A stretch of DNA of 64,000 bases from Populus alba (GCF_005239225.2 NC_133292.1:8466985-8530984), one strand, 5' to 3'; counted from the stretch's first letter, positions 37,472-50,159 are shown. Program-made: numbers and translations. The notes: generated by a model not told the origin, from the letters alone.

Positions 37472-39111
37472 TTGCAAGTGCACTAATTCATTCCTTGACT
37501 TCTGGTTGTCTATGAAAGATTCTGCACTAGCCAGTATATGCTTTCCAGCACGTCATGCTAAGAAGGGATATTCACCACTCAGCAATACGATATTTGTATT
37601 GTTCGGAGTTCTCATCCAATTGAATCCTGATGAGAGAAGCCGAAGCTCCCACAAAATTACAGACCTACAAAAGCAGACAAGAGAATCCATTTCATAGCCA
37701 AAAAAAAAGATAGGCTTCCAGTTTCAAATCTGTAAGTGTGGCCATCCTTTGAAGCAGAACGAGAGACCAGTTAAATGGTGCCACTTCAACAGCTACCAGT
37801 TATTACAGCTGTTTTGAACATTAGTTCGAGGTCTGCTTCACTCTGCAGAAGACGTGAATAGTGTACATCTAATAGTGTTTTGTGCTGGTGAATGGTTCTG
37901 GTCAACTTGTGTGTGTGATTTGTGATTTGCAGGGCAACGCAGAGTACTGTTTTTTATAGAAAACAAAATCATACTTTTTTATATAAATAAATTATATTAA
38001 AGTTTATAAATGATAGCTGTGAATTATGCATTCCAAAAACATTAAGGATTGGTTGAGATTGGAATTTTTTTTCATGCTACTCAATATGAAAACTTTGTAT
38101 TATATATTTGTGTTTGGAATATTGTTTTGTTTTTTCTATTGAAAGATTGTTTTATAATTTTGAAAATACCTAAAATAATTTATTGGAAACTCACATTGAC
38201 ATAGAAATTCTTGCCATTAGTCTAGATTAGAGGGAGAATCAATATATTTCCTTAAGAAAAGACAGAGAGAGATGATGATTAAAATCCCTTTTTTTTTTTG
38301 GGTTGGATTAATTTGGTTGCACGATGAGTCTACCTAGATAGCCACAACATAATAATTTTTAAATACAAGAAAATAAAATTTAAAATATTTTATGAATTAA
38401 ATTATTTTGAAAAACATGCTCGTTTGCTATTTTTTTTCTTTGCTAATAATGTTAATTTAAACACTAGTGAGGAAGAAAAAGATGCATAAATGGTGTATAT
38501 GTTGTAATACGGTAATGTTTGATATTGTGGTAGAGATTGCTTTTTAAAGTGTTTTTTGTTCAGAAATACATTAAAATAATATATATTTTATTTTTAAAAT
38601 TTTATTTTTAACATCAGCACATCAAAAAAATTCAAAAATATATAAAAAATAATTTAATAAAAAATCAAATTTAGTGGTATTTGATAGTGGTTGCTTTTCA
38701 AAATATTTTTTACTCGAAAATATATTAAAATAATTTATTTTTTTATTTTTTAAAATTTATTATTAATATTATTATATCAAAATCATATAAAAATATAGAA
38801 AAAATAACTTTAAAAATATTTTTTTTTTTTAGCAAACACAATACCAGCGGCATTGTCAATCGATACCTTAAAAACAAAAGAAATCAGGTAAAATTGTTAC
38901 TTTTGAAATTACACTACAACAACTAGTCAACAATACCTTAAAATGATACATATGGCCTTTATATGGCACTTGGCCTTTACAATATGTTATTAATAGCTAA
39001 TTAAAAGAAGAAAAAAGTAGACAACCACATAACAAGAGTAATTAATTTCATCATACTAACAGTACTGCATTAAAACCAGTTCCACGTTCACAGCACATAT
39101 AGCAAATCTCC
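37472..39111. other. Between UGT copies A and B
   Basis: 37,472-37,880 is the upstream flank of copy A, shared with the flanks of copies B and C (GCACGTCATGCTAAGAAGG, CCTGATGAGAGAAG.CGAAG, and further blocks). From about 38,400 the 3' flank of copy B begins. A 63-codon frame at 37,506-37,697 is within the repeated flank and is not a recognised gene. Confidence 0.5.
38510..38845. mobile_element. AT-rich MITE-like repeat, best-bounded copy
   Basis: The start TTTGATATTGTGGTAG and the end AGCAAACACAATACC are partly inverted (GGTATTGTG-type). The interior is AT-rich and non-coding. Related sequence recurs near 41,840-42,020, 42,745-42,915, 46,310-46,500, 53,395-53,510, 53,715-53,830, 56,560-56,650 and 60,940-61,050. 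Confidence 0.5.
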
Positions 39112-40620
39112 TCATGCCGATGACCCCACCAGTTCAGCCACTTTCTCGTTGGACTTCACCACTACCGACACTGGAAACTCATTAGAACCAATGCACTTCC
39201 CAGCAATCTCAGACTCATTCGCTTTTACAATATCGTCCGTAAAATATCGTATATTCCAGTCGGAGGAACCACCCTCAGCCACTGCTGCCTCCGCTGCCTC
39301 CTTCCATTTCATTGCATTCTCCTTCATTTCCACTGCCTTAGGTCCCGCTGTGGCCTCCAACAAGCATTTCTCTATCTCATCACGAGTAATCAGTTTGTTC
39401 TCTGCTTCTCCGCGGCTCATTCTCACACCAACCTTAAGGATGTCGACCAAATATTTTGCATTAGTTACTTGATCACCCCATTGAGGGAAAGCCACCACTG
39501 GCATGCCTGATGTGAGTGCTTCCATAGTAGAGTTCCACCCACAATGTGTTACAAAGCACGCAACTGACGGGTGAGCTAAAACCTTCTCTTGAGGACTCCA
39601 TTGCACCACCTTGCCCCTGTCTCCTGCTTTCTCCAAGAACCCATCTGGCAGAACAAGGAGGTCATGTCCTGAATCTTTGTGGGGTGGTTTCATAACTAAC
39701 AAGAAGGAGACGCCCGAATTCAATAACCCATAAGCGATCTCGTTCCATTGGTCTTGCTTCAATTGTACGACACTACCGAAAGACACATAAACAACTGATG
39801 AAGGTGGCTTTGTGTCAAGCCATTCGATGCAATCATCTGCCTTCAGCAAGTCTCCATGGACCGTTGTCTTTGGTGCCTTGGGATTTCTGAATAGTGGCCC
39901 AATGGCCTTGATGGGGAAGATTTCGGACATGTGCTTGATAAGCTCCGGTTCAAGCGCTTCGAATGTTTCCATCAGGATGCAAAATGGCCTGTCAAGATTT
40001 TTGTACTGACCTAAAATAGCCCTCCTCAAGGAAGGATAAGGAGTTGTGGGATGCAAGAAACTAGGCACTTCATCATGTTTTAGGAGAGGCATGCATGGTA
40101 ATTGGACATCTATCTCGGGGTACTCCTCGTCAGGGAAAGGTACAGTACCGTGATAGAAATGGTAATATGAGGCAAAACAAGCGCAGGATTGAACCCAAAG
40201 CATTGCAGAAGGGAGACTTAGACTTGTGGCCACATCTGTAACCCAAGGAATGAAAGGGTTGTTTATGAGGCAACAAACAGGCCGCCCTTGCTCTGCATTT
40301 TTCTTGATCATTTGAGGAATTACTTGTTTGCCAACAAGCTCAAGTTGAAGTAAGTATTGATCAAGGTCTTGGTGCCAATCCTCGTCCTCTGCCCATCCAT
40401 CTTCAAAGAATTCAAACCGGATAAAGCCATCACCAAACGGGGTCAGCTTATCTATGACGCCACTGGCTTTTCTCATCTGTTTGCCAATGGTTTCAGTAGT
40501 GGAGAAGGTGACAAGGAAGCCTTTGGAGGCAAGAATTTTTCCAAGTCTAAGTAAAGGATTTACATGGCCTTGGGCTGGGAAAGAAACGAGGAAGAGATGG
40601 CCAAGAGACTTGGAAACCAT
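39112..40620 (-). CDS. UGT84A-type UDP-glucosyltransferase, copy B
   Basis: A 502-residue intact paralogue of copy A with the same catalytic His19, Asp129 and PSPG box at 341-384. It differs at a scatter of sites, for example GWAEDEDWHQ in place of GWTEDEDRHQ, TSLSLPSAM in place of TTLGLPSAM, HFYHG in place of HYYHG, EALEPELIK in place of EELEPDLIK, and AIGPLF in place of AVGPLF. Several are in the acceptor half, so substrate preference could shift. Its leader is nearly identical to that of copy C, while its 3' flank pairs with copy A. The ATG at 40620 is chosen over the in-frame ATG at 40752 because the latter is upstream of the TATA box. Confidence 0.93.
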   Translation of the reverse strand: MVSKSLGHLFLVSFPAQGHVNPLLRLGKILASKGFLVTFSTTETIGKQMRKASGVIDKLTPFGDGFIRFEFFEDGWAEDEDWHQDLDQYLLQLELVGKQVIPQMIKKNAEQGRPVCCLINNPFIPWVTDVATSLSLPSAMLWVQSCACFASYYHFYHGTVPFPDEEYPEIDVQLPCMPLLKHDEVPSFLHPTTPYPSLRRAILGQYKNLDRPFCILMETFEALEPELIKHMSEIFPIKAIGPLFRNPKAPKTTVHGDLLKADDCIEWLDTKPPSSVVYVSFGSVVQLKQDQWNEIAYGLLNSGVSFLLVMKPPHKDSGHDLLVLPDGFLEKAGDRGKVVQWSPQEKVLAHPSVACFVTHCGWNSTMEALTSGMPVVAFPQWGDQVTNAKYLVDILKVGVRMSRGEAENKLITRDEIEKCLLEATAGPKAVEMKENAMKWKEAAEAAVAEGGSSDWNIRYFTDDIVKANESEIAGKCIGSNEFPVSVVVKSNEKVAELVGSSA

Positions 40621-40730
40621 TTTTGTTTTGACAGGCAAAGAGACTGAAGAGATTGATGTACAGGAGAGGACTTGATGAGTTTTGGGAATGAGTGATGAGC
40701 ATGGAATGAAAGGATGCAGATATATATAGC

Positions 40731-40737
40731 ATTTATA
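40731..40737 (-). promoter_or_regulatory. TATA box of UGT copy B
   Basis: TATAAAT on the minus strand, 111 bases before the ATG. A second TATATATA lies just downstream of it. Confidence 0.6.
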
Positions 40738-40759
40738 AGGAGCTGCATTCAAAGTTTTT

Positions 40760-43246
40760 AGTAGTCGATAGATCTGTAAAGACTGTTAGTTGGCCGACGG
40801 CCATTTGTATACAATTTTTCCATTATAACTCTTAATTTCCTTGGCTTCTTCGAACAGAAGATGAAATCAAATTTGATTACGCTAATTAATTTACTGTAGC
40901 TTTCAATGATTTTGCAGTCATATTAGAGCAAAATGTATAATGTGATTATAGAAGCGTGAAACACATCTATTTGCAATTTGCAAGTCGATTACTATTCTCT
41001 TTTTCCGATAATGGAAACCAGTACTGGTCAAGAAAAACACTCAGAAACCCAATACATCGGGCAACCAACAAGTTATACCGATTGAATGATGAAGATTAGT
41101 TACTATTGCAAGTGCACTTCATTCCTTGACTTCTGGTTGTCTATGAAAGATTCTGCACTAGTATATGCCTTCCAGCACGTCATGCTAAGAAGGGATATTC
41201 ACCACTCACCACTCAGCAATACGATATTTGTATCATATATTTGTGTTTAGAATATTTATTGTTTTGTTTTTCTAATGAAAGATAGTTTTATAATTTTGAA
41301 AATACCTAAAATAATTTATTGGAAACTCACATTGATATAGAAATTCTTGCCATTAGTCTAGATTAGAGGGAGAATCAATATATTTCCTTAAGAAAAAACA
41401 GAGAGAGATGATGATCAAAATCTATTTTTTTTTTTTTTTTGGGTTTGATTAATTTGGTTGCACGATGAGTCTACCTAGCAAGCTACAACATAATAATTCT
41501 TAAATACGAGAGAATAAAATTTAAAATATTTATGAACTAAATTGTTTTTTTTTTATTGTTCCATGCTTCGAGAAAAAGAAAAGAATTAAAAAGAAGAAGA
41601 AAAAAAGAGCAAGGGAATCTAGCCCTTACCAAAACCCAGGCCAACAACCCCAGAGGTGCGTTTAGCTGGGTTATTACCCATCAAATATAAAACGAGAACA
41701 ACCCAAGAGGTGTCGTTTAGCCCTTAAATACACATTTTTTACCGCGTTTGTTACTATTTTGAAGAACATCTTATTTGGGTATAAGAATTGAAATGCTGTC
41801 ACAATCCATTAACTTATTTGCTACGAACTAAACGTTGGCCTGCCTGTGCGATAAAAATATTATTAAAAAACTTTAATATTTATTTTATTTTATTATTTAT
41901 TTTAAATTAATTTTTTATGTATTTTTTAAATAGTATTGATGTGTTGATATTAAAAATAAATTTTAAAAAAAATATTTTATTTCAATATATTTTTAAATAA
42001 AAAATATTTTAAAAAAGCAACGGTTGCTTCACTAATAAATATATTTTAAATCTTTTAAAAATTTGCTAAATAAATAAGTATAAAAATTCTCAAAAAAAAA
42101 ATCTCATTACTACCTTAGCTAGAAACACAAGATAAGACATTTTATTTTCAATCAATATTAATAATTAGCATATTATTTTTAAAAAGTCCACCTTTTATAC
42201 TAATATATAATTATTCATTAAAAAAAAAATTAAAAATATTTATAAAAGCCTTCAATTCTTTTCAAAACAAAGATATAATTGAATAACCACTTAAATATTA
42301 TTTTAATAAATTGATTGAAATATATTTTTTATATAAAAAAGGAAACATCCAAAAACCTGGTACTAATGTCTTTAGTGGCAGAAAGGGAGGTGGGCCATGC
42401 ACTATCCTCGTACACTATTGAGCGCATAAATAATGGAAACCTGGGCCGCAACCGTTAACGTTGGTGCTGAAAAGTGAAGCACATATAACTCATTAGAAGT
42501 GGAGATTAAGGTTTGAATATGAAAATTTACTAAAAAAAATTATAAAAAATAAGGAAAATTAGTTTTTTATAATTAAATTTTATGTATAAATAAATTGTAA
42601 CCTCAACCATAAAAGTTAAAGAGGTTACATATCTGCTGGTACAGAAAAGTGAAAACTTCTTCATATTTATTTTCAGTGAAAAGAGGTTACTTTTCGTTTT
42701 CCAGACGAACAATATCCTGTTACTTTCTTGTCCATCAGTTTAAGGTGGTGTTTGGGACTTGAAATTGCAGCAGCAGCTTTTGATATTGAATGTTTAAAAA
42801 ATATATTTATTTTGAAAAAATATTAAATTAAAATTCCTTTTATGTTTTTTCAATAATTTTGATAATATAATGATAAAAATTAAAAAAATATATTTTTAAA
42901 AAACATATTTGCAATGAACTACTGTTGCAGGCATGAATATTCCATCAATATCAATATATTAAGCATTATTTTATTTTATTTTATTTTAATATCATCTGTT
43001 TTCTCACATCCAGACCATGTATATTTCTTCAGTCCGGTTAGAAAAATGATCATTATTAGTGCTAAAAGTAGAGTAACACAGTCTTAAATATGATATGATC
43101 TACATTTCATGATTTGAAATTCTTTCCTTGGAATAAATAACAGGTAATTAAACAAAACTTAATAAAAAAACGCAGTAATCCTAGCATTATCCAATCACAT
43201 TATTGGCCTTCGTTGCCTTGTGTATATTGATGAGGAACCGTGCATT
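40760..43246. other. Upstream of copy B and 3' flank of the UGT84B-like pseudogene
   Basis: Up to about 41,230 this is upstream flank shared with other copies. At 41,230-41,460 it repeats 38,100-38,340 (ATAGAAATTCTTGCCATTAG, then GTCTAGATTAGAGGGAGAAT). 42,345-42,480 is a block repeated at 56,318-56,450 (GTCTTTAGTGGCAGAAAGGG). 42,925-43,050 is repeated at about 61,160-61,275. No gene. Confidence 0.5.
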
Positions 43247-43965
43247 CTACATTGCATGCTTCAATTGAACACAACTCTCAATAATTTCATCTACAAACAA
43301 CAGAATATTCTTGTCCGATGAACCACCACCGGCAACTGCCTCTCTTGCCGCGATCCTCAATTCCCTTGCGTTGGATTTAAGCTCCACAGACTTTGGTCCG
43401 TCCATGATCTCTCTAATACATCTTTCAACTTCCTCGTTGCTAACAATCCCATCTTGATTTGCTCTAAGCCTTAGACCAATGCGAAAAACATCAACAATAA
43501 GTTTTGCATTTGTTGGCTGGTCGCTCCACTTGGGGTATGCAATCACCGGCACGCCTGCAGAAATTGTTTCTAACACAGAATTCCATCCACAATGAGTTAT
43601 AAAACACGCAATAGCTGGGTGGGCTAAAACTTTGGTTTGTGGAGACCATGATACAATCACCCCTTGGTCTTTCGTCTCCTCCAAGAATCCTAATGGCAAT
43701 TGTCCTGCACCATCAGGTTCTGGTAAGTCTGGTTGCTTAACCACCCAAATAAATGGACTGTTACTGTTCTTCAGGGCTTTTGCTATGCACTCCATTTGTT
43801 TTGCTGATAAGACAACAACGCTTCCAAAAGATACGTATATAACTGAAGAAGGGGCTTCCTTGTTTAACCATTCAGTGCAAGTATCTTCTGCTTTCCACAT
43901 CTCGACACCCCTATCGTGATCTTCATCTTCACCAAGAAGTGATGGAGGAACTAGAGGGCCAATGC

Positions 43966-45428
43966 CACTACCAGAAAATCAATAAATACAAATGGAAATA
44001 CCGAGGGAATATTTCCGTCAGTAACTTTCCGAGGGATTTTACCGACGGAAATATTTCCAAGGGATTTTACCGACGGAAATATTCCCTCGGTATGTACCGA
44101 GGGAATTGCTGTGGAAAAAAAAAATAAAGCAAAGCAAAAAAAAAAAGATGACGTGTCATTTTTTACCAACGGAATTACCGATGAAATTTTTCCGTCGGTA
44201 TTTTACAGAGAGCTCTAGAACTGTATATCTTCCAATTGCACTGTTAATTGCTTTACTTTACGGATAAAATCACCGACGGATTGAAAATTCGTCGGCGTGT
44301 TTTGGCGGTTTTCTGAAAAAATTCAATTGATTTAAAATTTTCATTTAAATATTACAGACGGAATCACCGACGGATTGAAAAATTATCGGTAATTTTTGGC
44401 GGTTTCTGAAAACTTTTTACGAAATTGAAAATTTAAATTAAATATTATCGACGGAATAATTAAAAAATATTAATATTCAATTATCCGTCGGTAATTCGCC
44501 CCAATAAAAAACCTGAATCCGCTTATTTCACAAGAGACAGACTCATTTCTTCTTCTTCTACTACTACTACTTCTATTTCTTCTTCTTCTACTACTTCTTC
44601 TTCTTCTTCTTCTTCACTATATGTAAAAAAATATCAATATCTATTTCTTTCTCTTCTTTTCTCTTCTCATCTCCTTCTCTTTTCCTCCATGCTCGGGTAT
44701 GTCTTCTTCTTCTTTCTTCTTTTATCCTCTTAGCTTTTTTAATTAATATGCTTCACGAATGTTTTTTTCCTTAGCTTCACTTGCAAGTATATTAAGGTAA
44801 GATCTTTCTTTTTTCTTATTTTTTCATGATTTTTCACTATATTTGTTTTTTATTTAATTTTAATTGATTTTGTTCTTAATAATTGTATAAATGTTGTTGT
44901 GAGTGTTTTTTTTTTTTTTTTCATATGAGATCAATTTTTAGTTGATTTATTTATAGGATTTTTAAAATTTTAGCAATTGCAACTTCATTTTTTTCATATG
45001 AATTTTTTAGTTGAATTAATTTTTTTGTTTTATTTATTTGTTACAAATTTTTTTGAGTTGATTTTCTTATTCTTTTTTCCAAGCATTTTGAGTATATATT
45101 ATACAATGTTGATTTATGTTAATTTAATTATTTTATAATTTTATAAAATGATTTTTTTTTAAAATGTTTTTAAATAATTACCGACGGATTTACCGACGGA
45201 AATTTCCGTAGGTAAATCCGTTGGTAATAAAAAAAAATTTACCGACGCGTCTGTTCCGCCAGTAAATCTGTCGGTAATATTATTACCGACGGACAAAAAA
45301 TTACCGATAAAAGATTCACCGACGGAAATTATCCGTCGGTGATTTAGTCGGTAAATTAATTACCGATGGAATATGTGTCTTACGCCGACGGAAAAATTCT
45401 GTCGGTAAAACTGTTAAATCTTGTAGAG
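43966..45428. mobile_element. Non-autonomous CACTA (En/Spm-like) element
   Basis: It starts CACTACCAGAAAATC and ends ATCTTGTAGAG (the usual ...TAGTG eroded). Both sub-terminal regions carry many short direct and inverted ACCGACGGAA / TTCCGTCGGTAA motifs, the transposase-binding style of CACTA elements. The interior has no transposase; it holds a TTC/TAC microsatellite at about 44,545-44,615 and T-rich filler. A 3-base target duplication could not be settled. Confidence 0.75.
44545..44615. repeat. TTC/TAC-rich microsatellite
   Basis: Imperfect trinucleotide repeat inside the CACTA element. The complementary AAGAAG run occurs at the matching place in the second element (about 55,428-55,450). 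Confidence 0.8.
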
Positions 45429-46140
45429 GGGACTAATAGGGCAGAGATCAGCCATGGACTCAATAGCATCTTTCTCAAGCCCAAAGAATGAGTTCCCAAG
45501 AACCCATTTATACCTCTTCATGTTCTGGAACATCTCTGAGAACATTTTAGGCAAGCTACCAAATAGAATTGAAGGAAGAACAAAGGAAGGTAAATCTTCT
45601 GTATGCAACAGTGGCAAGCCTGGCAACTCAACACTCATATCAGGATCTGTTAAAGTAGGAAATGAGTTTAGCTTATTGTAAAAGCGATAATAAATGGCAT
45701 AAAGTGAACATGGCTGTATCCAAAACATGGCACAGGGAATTCCATGATTGATGGCAACATCAGCTACCCACGTAACAAATGGGTTGGTGATGATGCAAGA
45801 GAGCTTTTTGTGACCATTACTGGGGAAATGCTCCTTTATAAGGTTTGAGAGATTGATGGTTCCAAATTTGGCTAAACTCTTCTTGTACGATTCGTAATTA
45901 GCCATGCGGTCGTAGTTTAGGCTTTGACCATCAGAGAAGAAGCAAACTTGGACTCCAGAGATTGAGATGGGGGAGGAGGTGGGGTTGATGGTGGAAGATT
46001 TGAGCATGCGGTGACATGGAGACCTTTATTGACTAAGCGTTTACCTATTCTAAGCATGGGGTTTAAGTGACCCTGAGATGAGAGTGCCACCATTAGCACA
46101 TGAATTTCTTCTTCTTTGTTTTCCTTCAAGACTTTTCCAT

Positions 46141-48510
46141 GACTTCACAGTTCACACAACGAGCGCGAGAAAGAGAGATGAGGTTAAGGAGGGCAGGCGA
46201 TGGACAAATCACTGTATATGGAAAAATCACGAAGGACAACTCAGCAAAGTATAGACGCAGGCAATGACGCATGGCATTGTAGGTATCCAGATAGGAGGGG
46301 GTTTGGAATTGTTATTAAAAAGTGATTTTTAAAAAATTTGATTTTTTTTTAATTTTAAATTAATATATTTTTAATATTTTTAAATCATTTTAATGTATTA
46401 ATCTTAAAATTAATTTTTAAAAAATTAAAAAAATTATAAACATGTTTTTTAAATAAAAAATAATTTAAAAGTAATAACAACCATATTCCCAAACACATTT
46501 TAAAAACCTAAGAAGATAAAAATGACAAAACTCAAATCAAAGTGTTAGTCGTGTATCAAATCTCAAAAAGAAATTAGAAATAAATAAATAAAAGTGTTAA
46601 ATGATCATCATGAAAAAAGAGAATAAGAAAAAAATTAAAACGGGTAATCTATTATCGTTGAAAAGTGATTGAGATTGTTATATATTATTTTAAAAATCTC
46701 GGTCCACTTTAAGATTCTCAATGCACTTTATTAGTGCTCAATCGTTGTAATAAGAGTTATTTCTTAAAAGAAATAAATTAAAATAATATATATATATATT
46801 ATATTTTAAAATTTATTTTTAATATTAACACATTAAAATAATTATATAAAAAAATTAAAAAATAATCACATCAATAAATGATCTTTTTAAATTAAAAAGT
46901 TATGAGTTCATGGTACATAACTTTATAAAAAAATAAATTATATAAATTATAAAACTTAATCTTTAATAAAAATAAAATTAAAAAATAAAATTAAAATTAA
47001 AAAAATAAAGAAAAGATGAAAAAAAATATTATAGTAAATAATAATAGGGAGGAGGGGTACAGTTTATTTGCTAAAATGACAGGCACGTCCCTTCATGGAT
47101 GGGCCCAAGTATATATGCAGCCCATCAGAAGTAAAACATGGGAAAAACACACAGAAAAAGAACTGTCGACCGGCACACACAACAGCTCCCTATTGCACAG
47201 CCACCTGGTTAGGAAGAAGAACCTTTCCTCGCCGGGAACCATCGCCAGCCGCCACAACGCCGCCACCAGTAGCATTGCCACCGCTAGAGAACAGAAGAAG
47301 AAGACCAGAAAAACAGAGGGAAGGAGAAAAGATAAGAGAAGAAAGGCAGAAGGAAAATACTGAGAAAGAGGAAAAACAACCAGCAGCGTCCTCCGCCAGT
47401 CCCCATCTTCGCCCACCATCAACAACAGCACCACCACTGCAGGTCAGTTTCCACCTCCTTTATTTTCCTCTTCTCCTTCTCTGCGTGCAACCTCCACTGT
47501 TCACGTTTCTTAGCAGAAACCGCCCTTACCTTGCATTATTCGTTGTATAACGAACCAAATATCAACCCAATTCACTTCACTTGCGTCCTACAATTACTGT
47601 CGTTTGCTCAAAGCTATATATTTTTCTTTCTAGCAGGTGACTGATCATTATACTGGGAGCAACTATCGAGGAGCCCGAAACCCTCGATTCCTTAGAGACG
47701 TGCTATGTGTATTGGAATGATGAGTCTCTCTTTTATGTTATTCATTATTAAAATGAAAGCAAGGAAAACAAAATGTCATATCTTTGGCAATAGAATACTC
47801 AAGCCAAAAATATGCTTAAATGGCTTATATTGAAACCTTCGATATTGTGCTCCATCTGCATGACTAAGATGTACATATGGGCCACGATTAATGTATATAC
47901 TCTCTTTGAATATTGTCAGCATTATTAACTAAAAATTCAAATATTTGCCAATATAATTAATTCTAGATCACGTTCAAGAGTTGTGATGTTAAATTCTTAA
48001 CCATGCATGATCCTTTCTTGAAGACTGAAAAAATCATTGAGACACTATATTTTCAAAACTAGAAAGTTCAGAATTTGTTGTCCTCCTCCCACTTGATAAT
48101 CTATCACCTACTTTCTTAAAATATCAACCCATACGGTTCTATTTCTTTGAGTTTTGAATACTGCTCGACATTATAAAAATCCTAGATATAATGAAATTTA
48201 TACTCAAATCATAATTAAGACAGTCATAAATATAATAAAAACTAAAAATATTACAACAATTTTAATTTTCAACAACCATTACAAGCAATTCAAACGAATA
48301 AGATTTTAGCAAATTATAAATAGGAAAGTACAGAAATTCGATAACAACCATACATACGGCCTTTATATGGCATTTAGCCTTTACTGTATATTATTAATAT
48401 CTAATTAAAAGAAGTAAAAAGTAGACAAGTACATAACAAGAGTAATTTCATCATACTAACAGTACTGGATTAAACCCGTTCCATATTCACTGCATATATA
48501 GCAAATCTCC
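46141..48510. other. Upstream of the UGT84B-like pseudogene; 3' flank of copy C
   Basis: AT-rich repeats lie at 46,310-46,500 and 46,750-46,900. From 47,030 to 47,700 is a GC-richer block with frames of up to 151 codons on both strands; it is repeated at 61,760-61,840 plus 63,060-63,630. The repeat shows many indels and no frame is kept, so it is not a conserved gene. From about 47,995 the 3' flank shared by copies C and D begins. Confidence 0.5.
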
Positions 48511-50019
48511 TCATGCCGATGACCCCACCAGTTCAACCACTTTCTCAATGGACTTCACCACTACCGACACTGGAAACTCATTAGAACCATTGCACTTCCC
48601 AGCAATCTCGGACTCATTCGCTTTTACAATATCGTCCGTAAAATGTCGTATATTCCAGTCGGAGGAACCACCCTCAGCCACTGCTGCCTCCGCTGCCTCC
48701 TTCCATTTCATTGCATTCTCCTTCATTTCCACTGCCTTAGGTCCCGCTGTGGCCTCCGACAAGCATTTCTCTATCTCATCACGAGTAATCAGTTTGTTCT
48801 CCGCTTCTCCGCGGCTCATTCTCACACCAACCTTAAGGATGTCGACCAGATATTTTGCATTAGTTACTTGATCACCCCATTGAGGGAAAGCCACCACTGG
48901 CATGCCTGATGTGAGTGCTTCCATAGTAGAGTTCCACCCACAATGTGTTACAAAGCACGCAACTGATGGGTGAGCTAAAACCTTCTCTTGAGGACTCCAC
49001 TGCACCACCTTGCCCCTGTCTCCTGCTTTCTCCAAGAACCCATCTGGCAGAACAAGGAGGTCATGTCCTGCATCTTTGAGGGGTGGTTTCATAGCTAACA
49101 AGAAGGAGACGCCCGAATTCAATAACCCATAAGCGATCTCGTTCCATTGGTCTTGCTTCAATTGTACGACACTACCGAAAGACACATAAACAACTGATGA
49201 AGGTGGCTTTGTGTCAAGCCATTCGATGCAATCATCTGCCTTCAGCAAGTCTCCATGCACCGTTGTCTCTGGTGCCTTGGGATTTCTGAATAGTGGCCCA
49301 ACGGCCTTGATGGGGAAGATTTCAGACATGTGCTTGATAAGATCTGGTTCAAGCTCTTCGAATGTTTCCATCAGGATGCAAAATGGTTTGTCAAGATTTT
49401 TGTACTGACCTAAAATAGCCCTCCTCAAGAAAGGATAAGGAGTTGTGGGATGCAAGAAACTAGGCACTTCATCATGTTTTAGGAGAGGCATGCATGGTAA
49501 CTGGACATCTATCTCGGGGTGCTCCTCCTCAGGGAAAGGTACAGTACCGTGATAGTAATGGTAATATGAGGCAAAACAAGCGCAGGATTGAACCCAAAGC
49601 ATTGCAGAAGGGAGACCTAGAGTTGTGGCCACATCTGTAACCCAAGGAATGAAAGGGTTGTTTATGAGGCAACAAACAGGCCGTCCTTGCTCTGCATTTT
49701 TCTTGATCATTTGAGGAATTACTTGTTTGCCAACAAGCTCAAGTTGAAGTAAGTATTGATCAAGGTCTTGGTGCCTATCCTCGTCCTCTGTCCATCCATC
49801 TTCAAAGAATTCAAACCGGATAAAGCCATCACCAAACGGGGTCAGCTTATCTATGACGCCACTGGCTTTTCTCATCTGTTTGCCAATGGTTTCAGTAGTG
49901 GAGAAGGTGACAAGGAAGCCTTTGGAGGCAAGAATTTTTCCAAGTCTAAGTAAAGGATTTACATGGCCTTGGGCTGGGAAAGAAACAAGGAAGAGATGGC
50001 CAAGAGACTTGGAAACCAT
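48511..50019 (-). CDS. UGT84A-type UDP-glucosyltransferase, copy C
   Basis: 502 residues, intact, with catalytic residues and PSPG box as in copy A. Residues from about 74 to 300 are almost identical to copy A, apart from PFPEEEHPE in place of PFPDEEHPE. The C-terminal part instead shares CLSEAT and FLLAM with copy D, and its leader matches copy B. Unique sites include KPPLKD and NIRHFTDD. This patchwork suggests gene conversion among copies. The ATG at 50019 is supported by the conserved leader and TATA spacing; the upstream in-frame ATG at 50151 is outside the transcript. Confidence 0.93.
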   Translation of the reverse strand: MVSKSLGHLFLVSFPAQGHVNPLLRLGKILASKGFLVTFSTTETIGKQMRKASGVIDKLTPFGDGFIRFEFFEDGWTEDEDRHQDLDQYLLQLELVGKQVIPQMIKKNAEQGRPVCCLINNPFIPWVTDVATTLGLPSAMLWVQSCACFASYYHYYHGTVPFPEEEHPEIDVQLPCMPLLKHDEVPSFLHPTTPYPFLRRAILGQYKNLDKPFCILMETFEELEPDLIKHMSEIFPIKAVGPLFRNPKAPETTVHGDLLKADDCIEWLDTKPPSSVVYVSFGSVVQLKQDQWNEIAYGLLNSGVSFLLAMKPPLKDAGHDLLVLPDGFLEKAGDRGKVVQWSPQEKVLAHPSVACFVTHCGWNSTMEALTSGMPVVAFPQWGDQVTNAKYLVDILKVGVRMSRGEAENKLITRDEIEKCLSEATAGPKAVEMKENAMKWKEAAEAAVAEGGSSDWNIRHFTDDIVKANESEIAGKCNGSNEFPVSVVVKSIEKVVELVGSSA

Positions 50020-50129
50020 TTTTGTTTTGACAGGCAAAGAGACAGGAGAGATTGATGTACAGGAGAGGACTTGATGAGTTTTGGGAATGAGGGATGAGCA
50101 TGGAATGAAAGGATGCGGATATATATAGC

Positions 50130-50136
50130 ATTTATA
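50130..50136 (-). promoter_or_regulatory. TATA box of UGT copy C
   Basis: TATAAAT on the minus strand, 111 bases before the ATG, identical in context to copy B. Confidence 0.6.
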
Positions 50137-50159
50137 AGGAGCTACATTCAAAGTTTTTA

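Larger units (their letters stand above)
43247..46140 (-). pseudogene. UGT84B-like pseudogene split by a CACTA transposon
   Basis: The N-terminal half lies at about 45,429-46,140 and the C-terminal half at 43,247-43,965. Together they follow Arabidopsis UGT84B order: SSQGHLNP with the catalytic His, FFSDG, NPFVTWVADVA, PCAMFWIQPC, ESMADLCPI, then GPLVPPSLLGEDED, a PSPG box from WSPQTKVLAHP to WSDQ with HCGWNS, and GGSSDKNI. There are three lesions. First, the ATG at 46140 is out of frame with the body, which opens only from a TTG at 46129. Second, a small frame-shifting deletion near 46,007 removes part of the segment after HVT. Third, a transposon sits between 43,966 and ~45,428. It is unlike the UGT84A genes in detail and is a separate lineage. 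Nonfunctional. Confidence 0.88.

Noticed and set aside
47016..47550. Overlapping frames of 114-151 codons
   Set aside because: The paralogous copy at 63.06-63.63 kb has indels that do not keep any of these frames, so they are not under coding constraint.
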